A stretch of DNA of 5,837 nucleotides from Nitrospira sp. (GTDB lineage: Bacteria; Nitrospirota; Nitrospiria; Nitrospirales; Nitrospiraceae). Both the position numbers and the translations under genes were made by a program. Below the pieces are notes generated by a model. It saw only the letters and a program-made list of their open reading frames with translations. It made no database searches and was not told the DNA's origin. This document shows, piece after piece, positions 1 through 5,462 of this stretch (within the stretch, counting starts at the first letter, position 1; the number at the start of each line of letters is the position of its first letter). The stretch lies in assembly GCA_015904045.1 (NCBI GenBank), contig JABMDG010000312.1:1-5837 (forward strand), in the 5' to 3' direction.

Positions 1-379
1 GAAAGATCGCCCAATACAGTTCCCCTCTACGGCTCGTCACAATGGGACAGATGGGAAGTACCGACGAAGTCACACCCCATGCCATAGCTTCCAATGTCGG
101 GACGAGGACTAGCGGAAGGCCGGTCGCCGCTCGCAATCCGAGGCACGTTGCCAATCCCACACGAATCCCGGTAAACGACCCAGGTCCTGCTGAACAAGCC
201 AGTCCGTCAAGATCGTTGAGCCGCAATTGTGTCTCCATGAGTAGACGTTCAATCGCGGGCAGCAGCAGCGTCCCATGTGCACCACTGGCGTCCTGGTCTT
301 GTCGAGCCAGGACCCGGCTCTCTTCAAGAATCGCAACGCTCTGCCATGTGGTGGCCGTCTCGATCGCCAAGATTTTCAT
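1..379 (-). CDS. tsaB: tRNA threonylcarbamoyladenosine biosynthesis protein TsaB, N-terminal part (truncated by window edge)
   Basis: TsaB is the non-catalytic ASKHA-fold partner of TsaD/TsaE in forming t6A at position 37 of ANN-decoding tRNAs, in the cytoplasm. Translating the minus strand from the ATG at 379 gives 126 complete codons before the window ends. The protein opens with MKILAIETATTWQSVAIL, the usual beta-strand start of the family (normally ILAIDTS/ETA). It carries the family signature AGPGSFTGIRVG at residues 64-75 and a later RRGELYW segment near residues 117-123, matching the usual DARRGEVY position but with Thr-Ser in place of Asp-Ala. About the first half of a typical 220-240 residue TsaB is present. 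It lies 43 nt downstream of the lipoprotein stop, in the same direction. No clear Shine-Dalgarno precedes the ATG; the leader is A/T rich (ACTATTTTT). The family call is secure from the signature motif. Confidence 0.93.
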   Translation of the reverse strand, partial: MKILAIETATTWQSVAILEESRVLARQDQDASGAHGTLLLPAIERLLMETQLRLNDLDGLACSAGPGSFTGIRVGLATCLGLRAATGLPLVLVPTLEAMAWGVTSSVLPICPIVTSRRGELYWAIF

Positions 380-422
380 AAAAATAGTGTTCAGATCTTA
401 TCTTGCCGTTACAATAACTTCG

Positions 423-1277
423 CTAAAATACCTGACCTAATTCTTCATGTTTAATCGGTTGGTTCGGCAGCATTTCATGGAACACGACCTGGACACTTAC
501 CTGTTCTCGGCCATCCTCGAGAGAAATTTTGAACGGACGAATCAAGAGTGGCACCGATGCGGACTTTCCCGGCAAGGGCTTGTCGGCCTGATTGTCGAGC
601 GGTCGGAAGTCTTCATAGTGAATGGTGGCATCCACCTCACCGCCCCCCCCTAACCGATCTTCCTGAACAACCAACAACGTTCGTCGATCAAACCACAAGC
701 GGCGGACCAGCATCCGTTCACGCACTGCACTATGCGAAGTTGCGTACACATCCAGACGATACCGATCCCCGTCCTCCACCAGCCTCACAGTTTCTCCCGA
801 TCCGAGTGAACTGGTGCCCAGCACCCCGCTCACTGCCCAGACACTCAATTGAAACGGACGTGCGAGCTTGCCCATTTCTTCCATCTCAGACTCCCGTCCG
901 ATCAGCACACGCCCCATCGTCGGCAGCCGGAGTTTGTACAAATCCTCCGCTTGAACAAATTCAAACACCTCGCCGCCGATGGGATTAAACCCCCTGAGCC
1001 TCAAAGCATTCGGGCGGCGATAGTACACAGTACCCTCGACACGGGATGCGATGGGAATCCCCCCTCCACGCACCTTGGCGCTGAATAGCCCCTTCATTGA
1101 CTGAATGGCGGCCTCTCGTTGACGAAGTAACGTCGTCAATTCTTCCGCCGTAGCCTGCTTGAGCGGCACCTCAGGACCAGGCCGAAGCAGCGCGCATCCG
1201 GCCAGCAGCAGACACACGACGGTTCCCTGTGCGGCCCGCCAGGCGAAGCGCCCACAACGATTAGGCGAGAACGACAT
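423..1277 (-). CDS. LolB/DUF4292-like outer-membrane lipoprotein
   Basis: A predicted 284-residue lipoprotein. I chose the ATG at 1277 because GGGAGAGG lies 6 nt upstream; in-frame extension to 1334 is possible but lacks such a site. Residues 1-27 form a signal peptide with basic residues (R7, R10, R14), a hydrophobic stretch (TVVCLLL) and the lipobox LLAGC, with C28 the lipidated residue. Ala follows the Cys, which by the +2 rule favours outer-membrane sorting. The mature part starts with a charged helix (about 42-60), then alternating beta-like strands such as VEGTVYYRRPNALRLRGFNP (80-99) and GEVFEFVQAEDLYKLRLP. This pattern is typical of the half-barrel LolA/LolB/DUF4292 fold. Its substrate is unknown; lipid or lipoprotein handling in the periplasm is inference. 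The start overlaps the end of radA by 17 nt, implying translational coupling. An 8-G run encodes the Gly cluster around residues 210-213. Confidence 0.75.
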   Translation of the reverse strand: MSFSPNRCGRFAWRAAQGTVVCLLLAGCALLRPGPEVPLKQATAEELTTLLRQREAAIQSMKGLFSAKVRGGGIPIASRVEGTVYYRRPNALRLRGFNPIGGEVFEFVQAEDLYKLRLPTMGRVLIGRESEMEEMGKLARPFQLSVWAVSGVLGTSSLGSGETVRLVEDGDRYRLDVYATSHSAVRERMLVRRLWFDRRTLLVVQEDRLGGGGEVDATIHYEDFRPLDNQADKPLPGKSASVPLLIRPFKISLEDGREQVSVQVVFHEMLPNQPIKHEELGQVF

Positions 1278-2622
1278 CCAATGCCTCTCCCACTTCATGA
1301 ATACCGACCAAATCAATACCACCGATTGGTTCAAGCTTTATCAAGTTCCGTTCGGGCAACAAACAGCGCTTGAACCCCATTTTTGCCGCCTCCCGAATTC
1401 GCAGCTCTGCCTGGCTGACAGCGCGGACTTCCCCGCCGAGCCCGACCTCCCCGAGGATCAAAAGACCCGGCTCGACCGGCACTTCGCGCAAGCTCGATGT
1501 CACCGCCGCCACGATGCCCAGATCAATTGCCGGCTCATCGATGTGCAGACCTCCGACGATATTCACATAGACATCCTGGCCGGACAGGTGCAACCCTAGT
1601 CGTTTCTCCATCACAGCGAGCAGCAAGGACACTCGATTCAGCTCCACGCCATTGGCCATTCGCTTCGGCATGGCATAACTCGTCGAAGACACCAATGCCT
1701 GTAACTCGACCAGGATCGGCCTGCTGCCCTCAAGACTCGACACAACTACCGAACCAGTGCTCCGTTGTGGGCGCTCGGCCAAGAAGAGCTCCGAGGGGTT
1801 CACAACTTCATCTAATCCTGAATCTTTCATTTCAAACACACCGATTTCATTGGTCGAACCGAATCGATTCTTTACAGCGCGGAGAATCCGATAACTGTGC
1901 CCCTTGTCGCCTTCGAAGTACAGTACCGTATCGACAATGTGCTCTAATAAACGTGGCCCGGCGATGGCCCCCTCTTTTGTCACATGGCCAATAATAAAGA
2001 CCGGCACGCCAGCTCGCTTGGCGAACCACATGAGCTGTCCGGCGACCTCCTGCACTTGGCTGATGCTGCCTGGCGCCGATGTGATTTGTTCCGTATACAC
2101 CGTCTGAATCGAATCAACGACCACCGCCGCCGGCTGGAGTTCCTGAACGGCCTTCAGGATCTGTTCAAGCGAGGTTTCCGCCAAGATTAACAGACCCGGA
2201 TGCTCAATACCTAACCGCTGGCCCCGCATCTTGATCTGGCGCGGCGACTCTTCACCGGACACATACAACACCTGTTGGTCCTTGGACGCCAATCGTGGCA
2301 ACACCTGAAGCAGTAGCGTCGTCTTGCCGATTCCAGGATCGCCCCCGATCAAGATCACCGAGCCGGGGATGACTCCTCCGCCCAACACTCGGTCGAACTC
2401 GCCGATACGCGTGAGGCGTCGATCCTCGCCAACCACCTCGATCTCACCAATCGGTGTAGCCCGCACCTGTCCTGTCTTCATCGCGACAGGTCGGCCCTTT
2501 CCGGTCGCTGCCTGCCGCTCCTCTTTCATGGTATTCCAGCCACCGCAGTCGGGGCAGCGGCCCAGCCAGCGGGGTGCTTGGTGGCCGCACGATTGGCAAG
2601 AAAAACTGACTTTGGCCTTCAA
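1261..2622 (-). CDS. radA: DNA repair protein RadA (Sms)
   Basis: RadA is a RecA-related hexameric ATPase that extends heteroduplex DNA by branch migration during recombination and processes stalled forks, in the cytoplasm. This 453-residue copy is full length (E. coli RadA is about 460). An N-terminal zinc finger has C9-x2-C12 and C23-x2-C26. The ATPase core has Walker A GGDPGIGKT (93-101) and Walker B AAVVVD (165-170). The RadA-specific KNRFG motif is at 251-255. From about 280 to the end runs the Lon-protease-like domain, with NPSELFL, VNIVGGLHIDEPAIDLGI and GEVGLGGEVRAV. The start is TTG at 2622, the only ATG/GTG/TTG in this frame after the upstream in-frame stop; GAGG sits 8 nt before it. 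The gene overlaps the downstream lipoprotein start by 17 nt and lies 104 nt after the squalene synthase stop, with its own candidate -10 in that gap. Confidence 0.97.
   Translation of the reverse strand: MKAKVSFSCQSCGHQAPRWLGRCPDCGGWNTMKEERQAATGKGRPVAMKTGQVRATPIGEIEVVGEDRRLTRIGEFDRVLGGGVIPGSVILIGGDPGIGKTTLLLQVLPRLASKDQQVLYVSGEESPRQIKMRGQRLGIEHPGLLILAETSLEQILKAVQELQPAAVVVDSIQTVYTEQITSAPGSISQVQEVAGQLMWFAKRAGVPVFIIGHVTKEGAIAGPRLLEHIVDTVLYFEGDKGHSYRILRAVKNRFGSTNEIGVFEMKDSGLDEVVNPSELFLAERPQRSTGSVVVSSLEGSRPILVELQALVSSTSYAMPKRMANGVELNRVSLLLAVMEKRLGLHLSGQDVYVNIVGGLHIDEPAIDLGIVAAVTSSLREVPVEPGLLILGEVGLGGEVRAVSQAELRIREAAKMGFKRCLLPERNLIKLEPIGGIDLVGIHEVGEALDVVLA
1284..1291 (-). promoter_or_regulatory. Ribosome binding site of the lipoprotein gene, inside the 3' end of radA
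   Basis: On the minus strand GGGAGAGG is followed by a 6-nt spacer and ATG 1277. It lies within the last codons of radA, so ribosomes finishing radA pass directly over it. It decides the lipoprotein start. Confidence 0.75.
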
Positions 2623-2630
2623 CGGATGTG

Positions 2631-2634
2631 CCTC
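2631..2634 (-). promoter_or_regulatory. Ribosome binding site for the TTG start of radA
   Basis: GAGG read on the minus strand lies 8 nt before TTG 2622. It supports the non-ATG start, which is the only usable one in the frame. Confidence 0.65.
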
Positions 2635-2665
2635 GCACAGACGATCACGAGAGAATGTCGTGCAT

Positions 2666-2671
2666 ATTATA
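2666..2671 (-). promoter_or_regulatory. Candidate -10 element for radA
   Basis: TATAAT, read on the minus strand, lies 43 nt upstream of the radA TTG in the 104-bp gap after the squalene synthase stop. The region 17 nt further upstream reads CTTTTA, a poor -35. A perfect -10 in an otherwise G+C-rich gap suggests a secondary promoter for radA and the genes after it. Confidence 0.45.
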
Positions 2672-2711
2672 TGGAAGCATGGCAGGAATAAAAGGTGGCC
2701 GCGTGATCATT

Positions 2712-2726
2712 CGTCTCACCGAGACG
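2712..2726 (-). terminator. Small hairpin directly after the squalene synthase stop (weak terminator or attenuator)
   Basis: CGTCTC and GAGACG form a perfect 6-bp stem with a 3-nt loop, starting at the first base after the TAA (2727-2729). No U-tract follows directly; the nearest T run (CCTTTTATT) comes about 17 nt later. A complete intrinsic terminator is therefore unlikely; partial termination or protection of the mRNA 3' end is possible. Confidence 0.3.
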
Positions 2727-3782
2727 TTACGCAATCTGTTTCCGCAGATGTCCCCAGTATGCGGTGCCGGAATACCCGCATGCGACCGTACCGGTCGTCA
2801 TCGCCATAATGCGATAGACCTTGCTCCGTGGGATTTTGACTTTCACGGAAGGATTCAAGATATCGGGCGAGTGCAGGACTAGCTTGAGTGACTCCCCTGC
2901 AGAGAGAATCGGCCACATGCAGGACAGCCGCAACCTGGTTTCATAGCGCGGGATAGACATGGTATAGAGCCACCCTTGGTCGAGATGCTCTGTCGCCATA
3001 CGGACGAGCTTGCTCAGCACCGGCCGAAACCGCGGCAGATTGGCCTGATCAAGTAAGTCCCCCGGCTGCAATCCTGCCTCGGCCAGCATCGGTTCAGGTA
3101 CATAGCAGCGGCCTTTCTGAAGATCATGGGCGATGTCTTTGACGATGTTCGTCAATTGCAGGCCCTTTCCAAACCGAACACCGACCTCCGACATCTCCCG
3201 CACATTCCACGAGGCCAGTGCCTTCCGATGGGCGCACATCAAGTCTGTCCAAAACTCACCCACACATCCGGCGACGTAATAGGTATACCGGTCCAGGTCA
3301 CCGATCGTCTTCAGTGCCACAAGATCTTCCACGGCTTTTCCGGGGAACAGGCTCAAATCCATTTCCATGCCTAGCGTCAGGGTCGTCATCAGCCGCTGTA
3401 CCCGGCGCCGATCATCCGGTGAAAAGTCTTGAAAGAGCCTGAAGCACTCGTCCAATCGCTCGAGCAAGGTTCGTTCCGCCGAATCGCGCTGGAGCGGCCC
3501 GACTGCCCGCTGGATATCCTGAACCTGCCTCCACACAATCTGATCGCTGACAAACTGTCCCTTCAGTTGGCGGAGCAAGTCCATGCGCCGCGACCGCTCG
3601 ATCAAATCCGTATCGGCAATCGTGTCGGCGGCTCTGGCAAAGAGATAGGCAAGACTGACTTGTTCGCGAACATCAGCCGGCACCACAACCAGCGTGGTAT
3701 AAAACAGCCGCGAGACCTGTTTGAGCAGGTCTCGGAGCAGTTCCTGTTTGGGAACGGGCGGTGTCGTGGCAGAATCCATCAT
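2727..3782 (-). CDS. Squalene/phytoene synthase family protein, probably squalene synthase
   Basis: A 351-residue trans-isoprenyl diphosphate synthase (head-to-head type), which joins two prenyl diphosphates; for squalene synthase, two farnesyl diphosphates via presqualene diphosphate. Both Mg-binding aspartate motifs are present: DTIAD at 53-57 (then TD) and D216-x3-D220 within QLTNIVKDIAHDL. Between them lies YTYYVAGCVGEFW (166-178), matching the YCHYVAG block of eukaryotic squalene synthases; Y169 would align with the catalytic tyrosine there. After the second motif come GRCYVP and, near residues 288-312, IPRYETRLRL and PILSAGESLKLV, seen in the longer squalene synthases rather than the roughly 280-residue HpnC/HpnD pair or CrtB. 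A phytoene or dehydrosqualene product cannot be excluded from sequence alone. The start is ATG-ATG (3782/3779); GAAG lies close upstream. No hopanoid or carotenoid genes are visible nearby. The last about 38 residues (KIPRSKVYRIM onward) have no function I recognise. Confidence 0.88.
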   Translation of the reverse strand: MMDSATTPPVPKQELLRDLLKQVSRLFYTTLVVVPADVREQVSLAYLFARAADTIADTDLIERSRRMDLLRQLKGQFVSDQIVWRQVQDIQRAVGPLQRDSAERTLLERLDECFRLFQDFSPDDRRRVQRLMTTLTLGMEMDLSLFPGKAVEDLVALKTIGDLDRYTYYVAGCVGEFWTDLMCAHRKALASWNVREMSEVGVRFGKGLQLTNIVKDIAHDLQKGRCYVPEPMLAEAGLQPGDLLDQANLPRFRPVLSKLVRMATEHLDQGWLYTMSIPRYETRLRLSCMWPILSAGESLKLVLHSPDILNPSVKVKIPRSKVYRIMAMTTGTVACGYSGTAYWGHLRKQIA

Positions 3783-3885
3783 GTTACTTCACAAATGCCT
3801 TCTCTCCCTTTTTCTCAATGGCTCGGCTGTGGCCACAATCGCTTGTCGAGAAAGCAGGAAAAGAAGCCAACCTGAGTCGGGGCAA

Positions 3886-3908
3886 AGGGAACCACGACGG
3901 TGTTCCCT
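3886..3908. repeat. Inverted repeat AGGGAAC/GTTCCCT
   Basis: Seven-base arms at 3886-3892 and 3902-3908 are perfectly complementary with a 9-nt loop. It lies about 100 nt upstream of the squalene synthase start on the minus strand, so it would be either in that gene's leader or an operator-like site. No T-tract adjoins it. The role is unknown. Confidence 0.4.
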
Positions 3909-3952
3909 GCACCGACATCCCGCACACGCGACAGGCTACCAGCCGACATGCA

Positions 3953-3965
3953 TAAGAAATTCTTA
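3953..3965. repeat. Short palindrome TAAGAA-a-TTCTTA
   Basis: Perfect 6-bp arms around a single central base, A/T rich in a G+C-rich setting, about 170 nt upstream of the squalene synthase start. The size suits a small dimeric repressor site, but it is short enough to arise by chance. Its right arm overlaps the stop codon of the possible small ORF. Confidence 0.25.
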
Positions 3966-4076
3966 ACAGGTCTTGCGGGAATGGGTCAACAATAGCGGCG
4001 TAGTTTCAGGGACTTCGACAACCTTGACTTTCTGAAGCACGTCCTTATTGCTTAGAAGACAGTAAGAGTTCGACAC
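3963..4076 (-). CDS. Possible small protein, 37 residues, unknown
   Basis: A short minus-strand reading frame runs from GTG 4076 to TAA 3963. GGGAG (4082-4086) lies 5 nt before the GTG. A TATTAT hexamer (4103-4108, read on minus) sits about 26 nt upstream of the start, which would give a leader of about 20 nt. The product is mixed basic and hydrophobic, with a central KDVLQKVKVVEVPETTPLLL segment and the C-terminal end THSRKTC. It resembles no family I know and has no membrane segment or signal. It would be the first gene before the squalene synthase on this strand, 180 nt upstream. The support is the ribosome binding site, the promoter-like element and protein-like composition. Against it are its length, the GTG start and the lack of a -35 box. 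Chance occurrence is quite possible. Confidence 0.35.
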   Translation of the reverse strand: MSNSYCLLSNKDVLQKVKVVEVPETTPLLLTHSRKTC

Positions 4077-4101
4077 AGTAACTCCCAATAGGCCGTTTGT
4101 G

Positions 4102-4107
4102 TATAAT
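4102..4107 (+). promoter_or_regulatory. -10 element of the htpX promoter
   Basis: A perfect TATAAT hexamer lies 61 nt upstream of the htpX ATG, implying a leader of about 55 nt. The -35 is weak: GTAACT at 4078-4083 with 18-nt spacing matches TTGACA in 3 of 6. Read on the other strand, the offset hexamer 4103-4108 is TATTAT (5 of 6), so the element could also fire leftward toward the small ORF. Confidence 0.6.
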
Positions 4108-4155
4108 AGGGTCAGGTTCTTTCTGGGGTGCGTTCTCAGATGAAGACGAATCGCG

Positions 4156-4162
4156 AAGGAGG
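4156..4162 (+). promoter_or_regulatory. Ribosome binding site of htpX
   Basis: AAGGAGG is a full Shine-Dalgarno match, 6 nt before ATG 4169. It fixes that ATG as the start over the longer in-frame extension beginning at 4097. Confidence 0.9.
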
Positions 4163-4168
4163 AATTCG

Positions 4169-5056
4169 ATGAAGTGGCTCAAAGGTATCAGCCTGCTGCT
4201 GATCGCAAATATCCTTATCATGGTGACGCTGTCAATCACGATTCCGATCGTGATTAATGTGATTTTGCCGATGTTCGGAATTGACGTCCGCGGCTCCGTT
4301 GATCTGACGACATTGGTATGGGCCGCACTGTTTGGATTTGGCGGGGCGTTCATCAGTTTGGCGTTTTCCAAGCAAATGGCGCGCGCCATGCTCAACTGCC
4401 AGCAGATTACCCAACCCCGCTCTCACGCCGAACAGATCATTTATGGCTCCGTGCAGGAAATCGCCCAGCGCCTGCACATTACCATGCCCGAGGTATGGGT
4501 CTACGACTCTCCAGACCCCAATGCCTTCGCGACAGGACCAAGCAAGAACAATTCAATGGTGGCCGTATCGACCGGATTACTGCAGAACCTAAAAGAAGAC
4601 GAGGTCAAGGCAGTCCTGGCTCATGAAATGGGTCATGTGTATAACGGCGACATGTTCGCGACCACCGTCCTGGCCGGCCTGATGAACACCTTCGTCTATT
4701 ACATTGCCATGTGGGTGCGGCGTTTCTTCGAGGAGCGGGATCAGGCGGCCTTAGGTTTTGGCCTGTCCCTGGTGCTACAGATCATTGTGAGCATCCTGGC
4801 CTCCATCGTCATCAGTTGGTTTTCACGTCACCGGGAGTTTGGGGCTGATGCGTTTGCAGCCAAGGTGTACGGGAAGGAATCGATGATCGGTGCGCTCCGC
4901 GCCATTGATCGATGGGTGACCCATACGCAATTCCAACATTCACCGCAGGACGCGCTCGCAACGATGAAAATTTCCGGCCAAGCCGGCGGGGTCATGAGCT
5001 TATTCGCGACACATCCGCCGATCGAAGCGCGCATTGCGGCGCTGGAACATCTGTAA
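4169..5056 (+). CDS. htpX: Protease HtpX homolog (M48B zinc metalloprotease)
   Basis: HtpX is an inner-membrane zinc metalloprotease that, with FtsH, degrades misfolded membrane proteins. The 295-residue product matches the usual length (E. coli about 293). Two hydrophobic segments open the protein (about 6-34 and 47-66). The catalytic site is HEMGH at 152-156, with H152 and H156 as zinc ligands and E153 as the general base. Two more membrane segments follow (about 164-182 and 195-217). The third zinc ligand is E223 in HREFGAD (221-227). The C-terminus holds the family's THPPIEARIAAL (281-292). The frame stays open upstream to 4097, but ATG 4169 is the real start: AAGGAGG lies exactly 6 nt before it and the protein then begins MKWLKGISLLLIAN as in the family. 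The gene stands alone, diverging from the synthase block and ending 25 nt before a strong hairpin. Whether it is stress induced cannot be read here. Confidence 0.97.
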   Translation: MKWLKGISLLLIANILIMVTLSITIPIVINVILPMFGIDVRGSVDLTTLVWAALFGFGGAFISLAFSKQMARAMLNCQQITQPRSHAEQIIYGSVQEIAQRLHITMPEVWVYDSPDPNAFATGPSKNNSMVAVSTGLLQNLKEDEVKAVLAHEMGHVYNGDMFATTVLAGLMNTFVYYIAMWVRRFFEERDQAALGFGLSLVLQIIVSILASIVISWFSRHREFGADAFAAKVYGKESMIGALRAIDRWVTHTQFQHSPQDALATMKISGQAGGVMSLFATHPPIEARIAALEHL

Positions 5057-5081
5057 CGATCCCGTACCTGAGCCCGGCGGT

Positions 5082-5115
5082 GGCACGGCAGCGGCGAAAC
5101 CGTCGCTGCCGTGCC
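5082..5115. terminator. Strong hairpin between convergent htpX and the 94-residue gene, probable bidirectional terminator
   Basis: GGCACGGCAGCG at 5082-5093 is perfectly complementary to CGCTGCCGTGCC at 5104-5115. The stem continues inward by G-T, C-G and G-C pairs to a loop of AAAC (5097-5100), giving 15 bp. It lies 25 nt after the htpX stop and 16 nt after the stop of the convergent minus-strand gene. Neither strand has a T-tract next to the stem, so it is not a textbook rho-independent terminator. Its position still points to transcript 3'-end formation for both sides. Confidence 0.65.
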
Positions 5116-5131
5116 CTCCCAGCATCCATCG

Positions 5132-5416
5132 TCATCCTTTCCTGAAAAACGAAATCTGCGCACGGTACTCCTGGATGGCTGCGCCAAGAGTGGCTGCCCC
5201 GCGCGGAATGTTCGCGTCAAGGGCATCCTCAACTGCGGGATCGTCAATCTCAACGACATACCTGTCCTGAATATTCGTCCGGACCGGACCTGAAGCGATT
5301 TCTCTGGGCAGAAAGATCTCCTTCCACACTTCCTTTTCCACGAGACACACATCCCGAAATCGTTCAAAGAGCAACGCCAGCTTTTCCGGATCGGTCACTT
5401 TCACGTACGCAACCAT
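5132..5416 (-). CDS. Hypothetical protein, 94 residues, family not recognised
   Basis: I do not recognise this protein. It starts at ATG 5416 with AAAGGG 7 nt upstream, a well-placed ribosome binding site, and ends in TGA. There is no signal peptide, membrane segment or cysteine pair, so it should be cytoplasmic and soluble. It opens with a beta-like strand (AYVKVTD), then a long charged helix around residues 9-35 (LALLFERF, VEKEVWKEI). A proline/basic linker follows (LPREI), then an acidic strand (RYVVEIDDPAVEDAL, 52-66), and it ends basic (FFRKG). The composition and even codon pattern look coding. It lies 46 nt downstream of the beta-sandwich protein on the same strand, so the two may share a transcript, and it converges with htpX across a 75-bp gap. 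The function is unknown. Confidence 0.72.
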   Translation of the reverse strand: MVAYVKVTDPEKLALLFERFRDVCLVEKEVWKEIFLPREIASGPVRTNIQDRYVVEIDDPAVEDALDANIPRGAATLGAAIQEYRAQISFFRKG

Positions 5417-5423
5417 CCCAATA

Positions 5424-5429
5424 CCCTTT
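5424..5429 (-). promoter_or_regulatory. Ribosome binding site of the 94-residue unknown protein
   Basis: AAAGGG read on the minus strand lies 7 nt before ATG 5416. It supports both the start and the reality of this unrecognised gene. Confidence 0.55.
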
Positions 5430-5462
5430 CACCGCAGATGATCTACTCTGTTATGGAGCTCG

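Larger units (their letters stand above)
3783..4168. other. Divergent intergenic region between squalene synthase and htpX
   Basis: This is 386 bp without a confidently called gene. The htpX half holds the -10 element, the leader and the ribosome binding site, plus the possible small ORF on the minus strand (3963-4076). The synthase half (3783-3960) holds a 7-bp inverted repeat (3886-3908), a short palindrome (3953-3965) and a purine-rich stretch just before the synthase start. Two overlapping 44-residue minus-strand frames (3784-3918 and 3815-3949) are open there, but neither has a ribosome binding site. On the minus strand TTGACC (3984-3989) resembles a -35 box, with only a poor -10 after it (AAGAAT at 19 nt spacing), so the synthase promoter is not settled. 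I see no tRNA or riboswitch fold. Confidence 0.6.

Noticed and set aside
1278..1334. A 19-residue N-terminal extension of the lipoprotein from ATG 1334
   Set aside because: It would put two starts and a hydrophobic stretch ahead of a complete signal peptide; the ribosome binding site and lipobox spacing favour ATG 1277.
3784..3918. A 44-codon minus-strand frame ending TAA one base before the synthase ATG, with Cys-Gly-His near its end
   Set aside because: Tempting because of the coupling and the Cys-x2-Cys just upstream, but the ATG lacks a ribosome binding site and the protein-like end is largely the purine-rich leader of the next gene. Not listed as a gene.
3815..3949. A 44-codon minus-strand frame starting ATG-TCG-GCT upstream of the squalene synthase
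   Set aside because: It has no ribosome binding site, overlaps another equally long open frame, and its composition resembles no family; chance is the simplest explanation.
3429..3966. Plus-strand open frames spanning the start of the squalene synthase
   Set aside because: They are antisense to the synthase for most of their length, arginine/serine rich, and without start signals; typical shadows of a G+C-rich gene.
4097..4168. A 24-residue N-terminal extension of HtpX from an ATG at 4097
   Set aside because: It overlaps the -10 element, is rich in charged residues rather than hydrophobic, and the perfect Shine-Dalgarno points to ATG 4169.
4828..5367. A long minus-strand open frame crossing the end of htpX and the hairpin
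   Set aside because: It is antisense to the well-supported htpX and to the 94-residue gene's frame, with a cysteine/arginine-rich composition; a shadow frame.
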